Below, piece after piece: positions 1 through 11,382 of a DNA stretch of 64,000 bases; position 1 is the first letter of the stretch, and each line of letters starts with the position of its first letter. The notes under the pieces are model-generated. The model saw only the letters and a list, made by a program, of their open reading frames with translations. It was not told the DNA's origin and did not search any database. The stretch is from Ilex aquifolium (Eukaryota; Streptophyta; Magnoliopsida; Aquifoliales; Aquifoliaceae): NCBI GenBank assembly GCA_951799425.1, contig OX637392.1, positions 40,376,593 through 40,440,592 on the forward strand, read 5' to 3'. The translations under genes were made by a program, and so were the position numbers.

Positions 1-429
1 CCCATGGCCAGCAAAACACAGGCAAAAAAATTGATTCAGCAAAACATTGGCCAAAAAGAATTGATTCCAATTTAGCTCTTTTTGTTTATACAAAAAATCA
101 GTATGTGCCACTAAATCAAGCTCATAAACACTATACATGACTTTTGTATACAAAAAAAAAAAAAAAAAAAGAATATGTCACACATATAAAATAATTGGTC
201 ATTATCATCTCCGATTTTTACCACAATTCCTTTGTTGGTGTTGTTGTGCTTTGCTTATGATCTTGTTTCTTGATTCGTTGTATATGTGAGTAACAACTTT
301 GAATGCTAAATCCTTCTGTATCGTATTGGATTCATCCTAAAAACAATAAGCAATAACCATAGTTAAGTTGACAAATGTTACAAACACAAATTTAATTTAG
401 TACTATTAAATATTAAATAAGGAGAATAG
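1..429. other. No independent gene; probable 3' flank of the Ulp1-like pseudogene
   Basis: This stretch is AT-rich with an A run at about 151-170. No long reading frame, inverted repeat or LTR end is visible. It lies downstream (minus-strand sense) of the protease exon ending at 430, so it could hold a last exon or 3' UTR, but nothing recognisable was found. Confidence 0.4.
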
Positions 430-738
430 CTATCGTACCGTAATTGTGAATGATTGATCCAAAAATTGAGCATTCATCTCCTTTATGACAAATATTTCAC
501 AATCATAGCTATTTGTTTGTCTAGGAGCCCAATCCACTCCATATGTGTGCCACTTGGTCAATGTTGACGTGTAATTAGGTATGACAAGTTGAAGTACTTG
601 ATCTAATTGTTTAATCACAATTGCAACAACACAAAAATGGCTATTGTTGGGATATAATGCTAGAGAATCAAGCAAGAAAAATTTTTCTTTCACTGCATCC
701 ACCACGCATAAATACCAATGGGTATTATTGTCATTCAT
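430..738 (-). pseudogene. Ulp1/C48 peptidase catalytic exon
   Basis: The 102 translated residues contain the C48 catalytic layout: a His in 'THWYLCVVD', an Asp in 'FFLLDSL', a Gln in 'PRQTNSYDC', and the nucleophile Cys in that same motif. Spacing is that of plant Ulp1-like proteases, which cut SUMO or SUMO-like tags; in transposon-borne copies the substrate is unknown. The exon itself is open and all four key residues are present, unlike the exons upstream. Weak exon-like reading on the minus strand at about 1040-1320 (for example 'NPFTKRSRWYLPT') probably represents the preceding part of the same domain and contains stops. Confidence 0.72.
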
Positions 739-1750
739 GAGTATATAGATCTACATACATACATAAACAAATACAAGGATATTAATTATTGTGTAAATGA
801 TCAGTTATAAACAAAAAAAAAAATATAGGACATCTACAAACATTTTCACAGTCCTTGAAATTTGGAACGAAGTACCTTTGAAAATCAAGCAAGCCAATTG
901 TTTTTTCTTGTTCTTTTCCTTCCTCTACCATTCCAAGTGCTTTTTACTGGGTATTGAAGGTAAAATATGGGTATACATTTAACCTACATTGTACATGTTC
1001 AAGATTAAAAAAGTTAAATAAACCACATTACCGCAAACTATGTGGGTAGGTACCACCTTGACCTTTTTGTAAACGGGTTAAACTTCACATTGTCCGGAAT
1101 AATACAAGATGTCAAATCTATTATCTTCATATCAAAATGTACAAAATCAATACTTGGTCAATATAAAAAACACAATAAATAAATTCATTTTTAACTCACA
1201 ATGTCTAACAACCATTTTTTTTGTTTTAGAGATTCAATAAATGAATATATGTTGGCAGAACATGTCTTAAAGCTCACTAGTGTCTCACTATTTCATGCAA
1301 AAAATGGATTAGTAATTGGTGATGATCCCACAATATACAAGAAGAACATGGCACAAACTATATAGTATAAATACCTCATGTCAAGTGAGTTGTCAAATAT
1401 GTAATTCAAGACACATTTTATCATAATCACTAATTTCATCAATGAGTGGATAATCTCCATCTGATGGGGTCCACAAACTGGTGGAATCTGAAATCTTCTT
1501 ATTAAATAATGAAGAGTATTATTAAATGTGCCACAATTGTTTAAATAAAGTCAATACAAAGATTTGGTTAAACAATCATTTAAATGTTTAATGTGGAGTA
1601 TGAAACCTCGTGAACGTTGATAGTTGAGGGAATATGAAACGTTATTATTTCTGGAACTTTATGTATTTTCACTTCGGCTTTCTCATCATCCTTTGTTATT
1701 TTTTCAACCATATATACATCAACATCAGCCTCATGCTTATTTACAACTTT

Positions 1751-2180
1751 CTACATCTTCTCTTCTTCATCTTTATTTTCATTCACCTCATCTTCATCCT
1801 TATTTCTAGCTTTGTCATCTTCATCTTTACTTTCAGTTTCCTCCATCTCCTCCTCTTCATCGTTATTTCTGATAGAGTAGTCCGTTCCAACAATTTCCAG
1901 TTGCCTCCATCTCCTCATATTCATCCTTATTTGCATTCACCTCCTCTTCATCCTTATTTCTAGCTACCTCCAATTGCTCATCTTCATCTTTATTTGCATT
2001 CACCTCATCTTCATCACCCTTATTTCCAACTACCTACATCTCCTCCTCTTCATCCTTATTTGCATTCACCTCATCTTCATCATTATTTTCATCCTTCTTT
2101 ACAACTTCATCCATCTCCTTTCCAGTTTCCTCCATCTCTTTTCTAGCTTCCTCCATCTCCTTGTCAAACAAGGTTCCATT
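1751..2180 (-). repeat. Acidic Glu/Asp/Lys/Asn coding repeat within the Ulp1-like pseudogene
   Basis: On the minus strand this region repeats blocks such as 'NKDEDEVNANKDEEE' and 'KEMEEARKEMEET', giving a charged linker between the conserved region and the protease domain. A TAG interrupts the frame near 2030 and the frame changes again near 1900. The apparent hydrophobic plus-strand frames here are shadows of the acidic repeat. Such low-complexity acidic linkers are common in plant Ulp1-like transposon proteins. Confidence 0.6.
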
Positions 2181-2416
2181 ATTGTCTAACTATGATAACA
2201 CATATAGAGCAGTATTATATTGCATTATCGATTAATCTTGTAATCAAGTAAAACCACAATTAGGTTTGATGTGTTAAACCGCCGCTTTATCTGTCGTGTG
2301 CTTCTTCAAGATAGTATTTTCATACTTCTTCAAATAAAGTTGCTGCTTACACAAACAAGATTAGATATTTAGAATATATATTTTTATTACTAAAAATATG
2401 GATGTTATAATGTCTA

Positions 2417-2887
2417 TCATACCTTGAAATTCTCATATGGTGATTTCAAGTATTTACTTGGCTTCCGCTTAGAGTTTCTTCTCAACACCTTTGCACTATA
2501 CTTTTGTTCCACTTTTGCACTGTATTTTTTTTTTTTTTTTTGCGTGCATGATTGTGAAGCCAGTTGAAGGTGAGGTGTGTTTACAATGGCATTTGAATGT
2601 TGTCGCGGTGTATCTTTCATAGTCTTTATATCCGGTGTTTGCACCATTTGAAGTGAAATCCACATCCGATTATCATCTTGGATTCATTTTCTCCATGGAT
2701 TGCTTCATTGTTTATGTCTTTATTCTCTCCATAAGTATCACATTTATTTTTGTATTTTGTTGCTTTAAGTTCTTCCAATGTATCAATGATTTTCTCCATC
2801 ATGGTAACCACCGAATCTACTTTGCCAGATAGGTCATCCTTGATTTTGGCCATTGATTTTTCCAGGGATGAAAATCTTTCTTCCCAT
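2417..2887 (-). pseudogene. Coiled-coil and basic exon of the Ulp1-like pseudogene
   Basis: Minus-strand translation gives a heptad-like stretch ('SWEERFSSLEKSMAKIKDDL', then 'VVTMMEKIIDTLEELKATK') followed in another frame by a lysine-rich tail ('SAKVEQKYSAKVLRRNSKRK'). A candidate AG acceptor lies just upstream at about 2890. The two parts overlap in different frames near 2626-2665, which suggests a frameshift or an intron. The role is inferred only from position in the gene. Confidence 0.5.
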
Positions 2888-3469
2888 GACTAGAAAAAAT
2901 AATATCAAATCATCATGTACACATAATTAAAAATAGAAATACTCACAGTCACTTATATATATAACATCATTACATATACTTTGGATAGACCACCACCTGT
3001 CTGCCCTATGTTAGGATCCTCCTCAATTTTGTATGGAATAGGTGGTTGCACAATGAGTGCAACATGTGGCTGTGCATTGAGGGGGGCTACTCCTACAACC
3101 GGTACCTACAACATACATAACTCTCAATCATAACTCTAACACTCTAATAATCAAATTGAAATTGAAATACATACACATCACTTATTAACAAATAATAACA
3201 ATATATACCTCTTTCATATTTGTCAACTTCTTAAAGATAACCACCATTTTTTATTTCCAAATCACCCCATGCTCCAATGCGGGAAAAAGATTGACATTTG
3301 ATTGGCACAAGGAAAACCCTTGTGGGTGTCAGGTGCTGAAGATAAAAAATCTACAACAAGCAACTAATCTCGATTAGAACAACCTACAACAAACAACTAC
3401 TCTCAATTCGAAAAAAAAAAAAAACAATACTAAGTACAAGATCTTTCAGGTAATCAATACATTACCTTG

Positions 3470-4062
3470 AGAACTAGTAGACAACCACTAATGCTGTTTT
3501 GTCTATATGTCTTATATTTTTTTTCACCCCCTCAATTAGGGCATCAAACACCAACTTGGCTCAGTTCTTCGCTCTCAAAGAACCAACCTCCACCACAGAA
3601 TGGAGGAATGAGCTACTAATTGAGGTCTTTGTTGTAGGACACAATAGACAACCAATTAGAAATAAGATAAAGATACACCGAAAGTCCTCTGAATCTACCT
3701 TCATTTCATCCAATTTGTTATTCAAATAGTTCACTAGAATATCCTTCATTCCAGTGAATATGGAATTACAGATTCCCTTTATTCTTTCATAGGGGCCACT
3801 CGTCTCCACATCTATCCCCCCATATCACAACCCCAATATAGATTCTACATCCTTAGGAGAGAACTTTAAGGATTTCTCGTGAATATTCAACACACATTAA
3901 TTAGAGTCACAGTGTTCAACCACCCAGTTACACAAATATCTCCTCAATATTTTGCATTTGAGACTTAACAAACCTACAAAACCAATCTCTTCAACCCCAT
4001 ATTTTTTTTCATCACTAAACCTCTCTATTGTTTTTACCATCATTCCCGATGAACATCTGGTT
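3470..4062 (-). pseudogene. Conserved N-terminal exon of the Ulp1-like gene with three in-frame stops
   Basis: The minus-strand frame reads 'RCSSGMMVKTIERFSDEKK', 'LLSLKCKILRRYLCNWVVEH', then 'FRCIFILFLIGCLLCPTTKT' and 'AKLVFDALIEGVKKNIRHID'. These segments resemble the conserved N-terminal region of plant Ulp1-like transposon proteins. One continuous frame is kept through about 590 nt but is broken by TAA at 3897-3899, TGA at 3825-3827 and TGA at 3561-3563 (the last sits where Trp is expected). Substitutions rather than indels are disabling this copy. A CAG acceptor precedes the first segment at about 4063. Confidence 0.65.
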
Positions 4063-4209
4063 CTCAACTGTAACATCAAACATTTGTCATTATACAACAC
4101 ACAAAATGAACACATGTTACACAAATAATTTAGTTTTATGATTTCCCTTTTCTTTTGGTGTAGATTTCTTTTTGCAAAACTCTTTTTCTTTTTTTGATGT
4201 CTTTGCCAT

Positions 4210-4959
4210 CTCTATATATTTTTCTTTCTCACAATCTTCTAGATTCTTCCATTGTAGTCCAAGTTGTTTCATGAACTGAATGAGTGAGTGGAATGGTTAT
4301 ACATACACATATGCAACATATCCCTTACACAGTGGAGAATTACAGAATATCCCTTACTCCATGGTCGAGTTTTTTTGTTTTCCTTTCCTTTCATTCTCTT
4401 CAAACAATCCTTGCTACAATGGAGAAATAACATCATCAATGGCATATAAATAAGATCAATAAAACTTATTTAGTATTTAGATTATACAAATCTCTCACTA
4501 ATAAAAAAGTGAGCTTGTTGGCCGATGAGATTCACTTTAGCTCTTCTTCCCCCTAAATATAAAATCCACCATTAACCATAAAAATAGTTTCATTTTTTTG
4601 TGCTAAACAATAGAACTTATACAGGCTGGAATTAAATAGAACTTACATTATAAATATTCTGAGCTGTGATTAAAAATATTAAAGAAGAGGAGGAAGTTAT
4701 CACCACTTTAGAAGACTTGAACGAGGAACTGAAATGAAGCAGAAGAGAAGAACTCAGAAAAGAAAGAGAAAGATGAAAAAAAGTGAAGCAGCAACCCCAA
4801 CTATTCGCAACTACTAGGCGTCTAGAAGAAGCAAGAGGAATGGATTTGGGCAGGAAATGGATTAGTATTGTGTCAAAATTTCATTCATTCATGTGTCGGT
4901 ATATTATTGTCAATTGATATGGATCTAGATTATTGGACAAACAGTTTACATGATATGTC
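4210..4959. other. Unassigned flank upstream of the Ulp1-like pseudogene
   Basis: This would be the 5' side of the pseudogene on the minus strand. No TATA box, terminal inverted repeat or long frame was recognised. A purine-rich run at about 4675-4800 is low complexity. Confidence 0.3.
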
Positions 4960-5900
4960 GGGTTAGATAATTAAAAAAAAAATTGTCTGTATTATATTTT
5001 TTTATGAATGATAATTCAAGTCAATTAAAATTGAATATTTTTTAAATATTTTTTAAAAATTGATATAATAAATTGAATATTTTTTAAATAGTTTTGGATG
5101 TTAATTTGATTAATTGAGGGTTAATTGGACGAATTTGAATATAAATTAGATGAATTCAATGTTAATTTGGCGTTAATTTGATTAATTTAATGTTATCTTG
5201 TTGAATGTTTATTAGATAAAATTGAATGTTAACTCGGTGTTAATTTGATAAATTAAATATTTATGACATGAAATTGTATGTTACTAAATTGAATCTTTAT
5301 TTTTTTGATTTAGAAAGTTAATTCAAAGTAATAATTGAATGAAATTAAATGTTAATTTGATTAATTTAATGTAACTAGTTGAATTTGAATGTTAATTTAA
5401 TAAATTGAATATTTAATCGATGAAATTGAATATTAATTTGGTGTTAATTTGATGGATTAAATATTAATTAGATGAAATTGCATGTTCAATTGGATGAATT
5501 TAATATTAACTTATTAGTATAGATTTGATCAATTGAATCTTTATTGGATTATTTCAGATGTTAAATTTTTGAATTGAGTGTTAGTTGGATAGATATGAAT
5601 ATTAATTTGATGAGTTGAATGCTTATTAGATGGAAGTGAATGTTAATTTGATAAATTAAATATTAATTTGGTGCTAATTTGATAAATTAAATATAAATTG
5701 GATGAAATTGAATGTTAGTTTAGTGTTGATTTGATAAATTGAATTTTTATTAGATGTTAATTGAATGAATTAAATGTTAATTGGATGATTTTGGATATAA
5801 ATTGGAAGAATTTAATATTAATTAAGTTGAGTTTTAATGTTAATTTGATGAATTGAATGTGTTAATGTAATATTAATTTGTTAATTACATGTTAATTAAA
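4960..5900. repeat. Degenerate AT-rich tandem repeat (minisatellite block A)
   Basis: About 940 bp are made of variants of 'gttaatttgatgaattgaat' and 'tgttaattggatgaaattga'. The unit is near 20-40 bp, with drift in both length and sequence. There is no coding content. The block ends sharply where the GATC-rich block begins near 5927. Confidence 0.65.
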
Positions 5901-5926
5901 TACTTTAGATGATACTTACCAAAATT

Positions 5927-6185
5927 TGATCGCTCGCTGCCAAGATCGGTAGTCTTAATCCCACAACATGCCATGATAGGTCTCTTGATCGATAATCTTG
6001 GAGCTAGGATCGGTCCTGATTAGATCGGTAGTGTTGATCGCTTAAGCCAAGATCGGTCCTGATTAGATCGGTAGTCTTGATTGCTAACAAGGAGGATCGG
6101 TCGTGATTTGATCGGTATTCTTGATCGGTACCCAAGTCAGATCGATCCTCATTAGATCGGTATTTTGATCGCACATGACCGGTCC
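5927..6185. repeat. GATC-rich tandem repeat, about 43-bp unit (minisatellite block B)
   Basis: About six imperfect copies of a unit containing 'gatcggtcctgattagatcg' followed by 'gtagtcttgatcgc' lie head to tail. The clearest unit, at about 6012-6054, is 43 bp. Base composition is much richer in G and C than the blocks on either side, and GATC occurs about every 15-25 bp. No coding potential was seen. Confidence 0.65.
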
Positions 6186-6660
6186 TAAAAAGTGGTAAAC
6201 TTATAAAAAAAAAAAAAAAAGTGGTAATTATACCAAAAAAAAGTGGTAACCTTACCTATAAAAATTTCGTAATCTTACCCAAAAAAATTGTAACCTTCCC
6301 CAAACAAGTGGAAACTATAAAAAGTGGTAATCTTACCAAAAAAAAAAGGTAACCTTATAAGGAAAATGGTATTCTTGATCAAAACAAGTGGTAACCTTAG
6401 CTATAAAAGGGTAATATTACCCAAACTAATTGTAACCTTACCCCAAAAAATGGTATTCTTACCTAAAATTGGTATTCTCACCCAATCAGTAGTAATTTTA
6501 CTCTAAAAATGTTAATTATACCAAAAGATGGTAATTTACCTCCAAAAGTGCTAATTATAATCAAATAGTTGTGTTCTTACCCAATCAGTGGTAACGTTAG
6601 GGCAAACATAGGTAATGGTAATTTTATTAAAAACGTGATAACTTGCTCCCAAAAGAGTTA
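6186..6660. repeat. Tandem repeat of 'gtggtaatcttaccaaaaa' type (minisatellite block C, left part)
   Basis: Roughly 20-bp units of the form 'aaagtggtaatcttaccaaa' repeat with substitutions and short indels. The short plus-strand frame seen here is only the translated repeat. An almost identical repeat resumes at about 7165. Confidence 0.65.
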
Positions 6661-6691
6661 TTATTAATCTATTATCAGTAGCTTAGCCAAA

Positions 6692-7157
6692 CTAGCAATG
6701 CACGACGTGCGTTGCATGTGAAATTTTTTGTTAAAATATTTGACAAAATATATGTAAAAAAATTAATTATGTAGCTACATTAGATATTATCTAATATTTA
6801 TTATACTTAATTTGTTTGTATTCTCTTTATAACTATAAACATGCAATTGACTCATTTTCTATGATTCTTTCATTTGAGTTATCAAGTAGTAAGGTTTATA
6901 GATTTTTTTTTTTTTTTTGTCCTTCTTGTTTTTACTTTGTACATTAATAATTTTTTACCAAATTATTTTGATTGTAAATGAAATGATAAGATAAATATAT
7001 CCATTCTTTGGCATTGAAGATGATATTGTATCAATGGAGTTGTAAACATGTATTAATATTGAGTTTTTGGAAAAAAAGAGTAACGTTGTTTTTATATATC
7101 ATGTTAAGTATAACATGACCATTCAAAAGTTTTGCAAAGATAGAGAGATTTATATGA
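6692..7157 (-). mobile_element. Candidate mini-Helitron splitting minisatellite block C
   Basis: On the minus strand the segment starts 'TCATATAAATCTCTC' after an A. It ends with a hairpin-forming 'CAACGCACGTCGTGCATTG' directly before CTAG, followed by T. TC start, 3' hairpin, CTAG end and A/T flanks are Helitron hallmarks. The 466-bp segment precisely separates two tracts of the same tandem repeat, as expected for an insertion. The hairpin abuts CTAG more closely than in typical Helitrons and the 5' boundary is chosen by motif alone. Confidence 0.4.
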
Positions 7158-7164
7158 TATGCTA

Positions 7165-7560
7165 GAGTGGTAATCTTGCCCTCAACAGTGGTAATTTAAC
7201 CCTCAATAAGTGGTAATATTCCCTAAAAAGTGGTAATCTTACCATAAAATAGTGATAATCTTGCCTCAAAAAGTGGTAATCTTATAAAAAAAAGTGGTAT
7301 TCTTACCAAATAAAATTGATAATGTTACACCCAAAAAGTTGTATTCTTACACCCAAAAAAGTTGTATTCTAAACCAAAAAGTTGTAATATTAACTAAAAA
7401 AATGGTACTCTTACCTCAACAGTGGTAATTTTGCCTAAAATAGTAATAATCTTTCCTAAAAATAGTAATCTTACAAAAAAAAAAAGGTGATAATCTTGCC
7501 TCAAAAAAGTGGTAATCATATAAAAAAAGTGGTAACCTTGCATACAATTGGTATTCTTAC
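7165..7560. repeat. Tandem repeat of 'gtggtaatcttaccaaaaa' type (block C, right part)
   Basis: The same approximately 20-bp unit as at 6186-6660 continues here with similar decay, for example 'agtggtaatcttaccataaa' and 'agtggtaatcttgcc'. Unit identity on both sides of 6692-7157 suggests one original array. Confidence 0.65.
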
Positions 7561-9261
7561 TAACCAAACCCCAATCACCCAGAACATGACTGGAACTCGT
7601 ACTCCTCTCTAGTTCATTGTATCCACATGATAATCTTATTCTAAAAAAAGTTTTAAGTGTATTTGTTTTTTTATTAAATATAAGCTTACTATAATCTCAA
7701 CGTACTAAATAATTTATAATCTCTTGAATGGTTCACAAGGATAAAAACAACTCTGCAACTCCATCTTCTTCTTTCTCCTTCCTTTTCGTCCTTGTCTGGG
7801 TTTTTTTTATGAATTTGTAAGGCTCAGTGGGTAGCCAGTAAAAAGTGATGGACTTCATCAGCGGTTGTAACTTCTTCATTATAGATCTACGGTGAATTTT
7901 ATTTTTTCAGTACCATACCGAAAAGGTACGGTTGGTACCACAGCAGGACCCATAGAAAAGGGCATTCTACAAACTGTTATTACTTCACTACAGTCCACAT
8001 TCAACTTAATTTTTATATAAGTAATATATTGCCTGAAAATACTATGTACCTCTTCAGAAAATTGCAATCATTTGGCCATGCAGAAAGACGATGTATGACA
8101 CAATTTTTGACAATCCCCAATCACTATGAGCCCACCAATATTTTTGAAATTTTTTTGAATAACATTAACTTGAATACACAACATATATAATCAAATCTTT
8201 ATTTAAAGAAACACACAACAAATCAATCACGCTACAGTCATACCCGCAAGAGTATATCGGCATCATAATAATCCAAACATCTACTAAATTATTTCAGTTG
8301 ACAATGTGGAATGTACTCTTTGTTGAATCAACATCAACTATTTCAACACTCATAATCAATTTATCTCCAACTCCAACATGTTCACTAACACTACTACTAA
8401 CAACAGTTTATACTTAGCTATGATTGTACTCAAGAAACTCAAATCAAATCAATTACATGTGCCTAAAAGTTAAATACAACGAATAAAATTTCGCATATCA
8501 ATATGAACCAATTATTTTTACAAAAAAAAAATAATAATAATTTTCGTAAAAAACATGAGTATTAATAACTTACACAATAAAACATATATTTAAAGAGACA
8601 CGACTAAAACTACTAATCTTATCACATCAGTAAATGTCTCTATACCACTACTTACCAACAACTAGAACATAATAATTCAAACGTTTAACATCAAACAGAG
8701 TAAATGCAAATGTTAACTAATTAAGACCAGACTTAAACAAATAATAAAAATTAAGTGCATGCATTCATTCTATAGAAAATAAATAATCCTAAAATTCAAT
8801 TCATTATCTTTCCTTATCTTTGTTCCCAAAAAATAAAACCACATACCTCATGCAACAATAAGAAAAATCATTTACTCAGTAATGACATTAAGGAAAACTG
8901 TAAGAAATCAAACAACTTCACTCTTGAAAGCTGACACAACATCCTAAAAATGCCTAAATCCTGCAAAAAAATTAAATGGAATTTATGAGTATTACAAAAT
9001 TTTAAACCCTTATTTTCTTCTTATCGCTCCAAAAAACAAAAAAAAGAATCATATTTACCTGGAATGTATTGATTCATTGGTTCATGGTGGCATTGTTCAT
9101 CAGATAAGCCTCCACTTCCTTTAATGCCTTTAAATATACGATATTATTTTTAATTTCCCCTAAAAAATATCCCAAGGCCCTCATATCTAGAAAATCTTTT
9201 CCTAATTTCTTGTGGATACACTTCTTATAGGCCATATTGGTGGAAATGTGTCAACTACAAC
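7561..9261. other. Unassigned AT-rich region with one dispersed repeat
   Basis: No gene was recognised. About 7955-8025 contains 'gaaaagggcattctacaaac' and 'actacagtccac', closely resembling 31648-31720, so part of this region belongs to a dispersed repeat family. The remainder shows no LTR ends, long frames or clear inverted repeats. Confidence 0.4.
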
Positions 9262-11382
9262 TGTAATGCCCCAAACTCCACCCTGAAAGGCATTACTATC
9301 TTTAACAATTCATATCATAAAAGCAACTAATGAAATCTATAAATTAAAAAAATTTCACTCGTCATCCATAGCAACTAAAGCACCATCCAAAATAAATATG
9401 TCAAATCATGACAATTATATCCAAAAACTAAATATTATCTTGCAGCGGAATAATTAACCTCCTAGTTTAGAACATAAATGAAATAACTCTAAACGTCCAC
9501 CTCAGAATCCACGTTCCCATCAATCTAAGCTTCCCAATTTAACTGTTCATCCAATTCGAGCTCTTCTTCTAGACCGAAATCTGAAAAAGATGTGGTTTAT
9601 AGGGGTTGAGCACTAAGCTCTGTAGGAAAATCCTCCCAAGCTCGAACAAGGTTTTAAAAACATATAAAACAGGTCGGTTTCATTTTACAAAATACCATAT
9701 ATAAATTTTAAAATAAAACAGTGACAGTTCATCAGATCTCAAGTTTACGTAGTAGCAATAAATTAAATGAAAAAGTAAAACCAACTTTCAGACAACAAAC
9801 CATTACCAACACTCTATCTCATGTATGTAGTAAAACTTCGCATGAATACACACATTGAGAATATCCTGGCTCACGCGCACACACACACCTACTCAATCCT
9901 CGTAAGGATACCCAACTTTAGGAATGGCGTATACCGACGTATCGGCATTGACGAATCCAACCCAAGAATAGTATACTAGCCCTCAGCCTTGATACCTGTG
10001 AGCGAATAGTGGTTTGGTCCTCACAAGGCACCAACCCCACTACGAGTGGTAGGGAACATTCAAACCCACTCGGAGTAAAAAACGCATCTTACCACTCTAT
10101 GATACATGGTCAACGGTCACTCATGTTCATCAAAACATCCACACAAGAAATACAATACCAAACCAATTCACCAAATAACAGGTAAACCAAGAACTACAAT
10201 TCCACAGGTAAACCAAGAACCATAATTCCACAGATTTGTTTCCAGAACAACTCAAGAAAATATGCAAGAGATCATCAAGAAATATAATTTTATTGTTTAA
10301 ATAAAACACTAGAGCTTTTAAATCAAGAACAATGAAATATCAAGATTAAAATCTATATTTCTTGAAAACTAGGGTTTTGATAACAATGAGTGTTTTTATA
10401 ACTATCAAACGATAACCTCATTCAAGACATGGTACGCTTTGCAAGAAAACCAAGAAACAATGATTTCATAACATATATATACGATTTAGAATCAAAACAT
10501 AGATATATATTAATTCAAGCCTCAATAAACAAGTTTAGGAAGAAACTCTACCTCAATCCGATGTTTAAAGATACCCCTAGCATGTTGGATCTATTCCAAT
10601 GTAAGAATCCCCTTTCAATCTTGTGTTTCTCTTCTTCTCTCTTGCTCTCTAAGGTTGCCTAGGGTTTAAAACTGATGAAATACAGCTAAAGGGACGTCCT
10701 TATGGTATTTATAGGATGAAAAACGGAGAAAAACCCTAAAACTGATCCAGACCCTTTGTAGGGTAGCGTCCGGACGGTACTTAGGCGACCCAACAATGCA
10801 AATTCACTGTTTTGGATCAAATATAAGATTTTAAGGCAGGGAATACCGTTCGGACGACGCTTGGGGCATCTAGACGGTGCCAACTTTCTGTCTGAATTTC
10901 TGAAGCAGTTTTCACCTTTTTAGAAGTCAATTCAGGAAATTTTCTTAAAATACACTTTTGTAGCCCTTGAAGTTTAGTTTCTACTTTCCAAAAATCAACT
11001 CAATCGGAGTTTAGATTAAAAATTTATGACTAAAATAGTAAGATAGTATCAAATTTCTTCCTATCCGAATTCTTTCTAAAATACGTTTTAACTCTGGAAT
11101 ACTTTCTAACTTCTAATATATCACATATTACCTCTTCCAAGGTTTCTCGACCTTCCAGATTCAATGGAAACCTTATTTTGACCTAAACACATTTAGAAAC
11201 TTACCTAATCGCCATTCTTAAGCTTACACACCTTCGAAACTAAGCTTGACCCGAAAGTCAATTCGTTCGAAATTCAAACTTCATGATCAATCTTTCAACA
11301 ATTATTCTAAGTTTCTACTATAATTTTATTCATCTTAGGAGAATAATAGTATTCTTATTTAATTTTAATACAGAGTTTTACA
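9262..11382 (-). mobile_element. Solo LTR, probably Ty3/gypsy-related (2121 bp)
   Basis: The plus-strand text starts TGTAATGCCCCAAACTCC and ends CAGAGTTTTACA, so the element is bounded by TG...CA. The flanks are ACAAC (9257-9261) and ATAAC (11383-11387), a 5-bp target-site duplication with one mismatch. No protein-coding sequence is present, which fits a solo LTR. Transcription sense is taken as minus because a TATA box reads that way at 10705-10714. The 'TGTAATGCCCC' end and a segment at about 9590-9640 resemble the solo LTR at 57280-59959, suggesting related lineages. Confidence 0.65.
10705..10880 (-). promoter_or_regulatory. LTR promoter: TATA box with TCCGGA palindrome upstream
   Basis: Minus-strand CTATAAATAC lies at 10705-10714. 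About 55 bp upstream (10765-10778) is CGTCCGGACG, a perfect palindrome. A second near-palindrome, CGTTCGGACG, occurs at about 10847-10856, and a diverged CTAGACGG at about 10870. Downstream of the TATA box the sequence has the CT/AG-rich look of a plant leader. The same arrangement recurs in the gypsy element at 52417-52605 and 55825-56075. Confidence 0.55.

Larger units (their letters stand above)
430..4209 (-). pseudogene. Transposon-associated Ulp1-like (C48 cysteine protease) multi-exon gene, decayed
   Basis: Read on the minus strand from ATG at 4209, pieces of one gene appear in order. There is a short lysine-rich first exon, a conserved exon (about 3470-4062), a proline-rich exon (about 2978-3109), a coiled-coil exon (about 2626-2887), a basic exon (2417-2625), an acidic repeat exon (about 1751-2180), and a protease exon (430-738). 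Plant genes of this type pair a variable N-terminal region with a C-terminal SUMO-protease-like domain and are often carried by Mutator-like or other DNA transposons. No terminal inverted repeats were found here, so the carrier is unknown. The conserved exon has three in-frame stops (at 3561, 3825 and 3897), the acidic exon has a TAG and a frameshift, and exon borders are inferred from AG/GT sites. I judge it a pseudogene. Confidence 0.7.

Noticed and set aside
1634-2189. Phe/Ile/Leu/His-rich plus-strand frames that look like membrane proteins
   Set aside because: They are the antisense of an acidic Glu/Asp/Lys repeat on the minus strand and have no start context or domain.
4960-7560. Regular repeats considered as a CRISPR-like array
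   Set aside because: Units are tandem and degenerate without unique spacers, and the DNA is plant nuclear.
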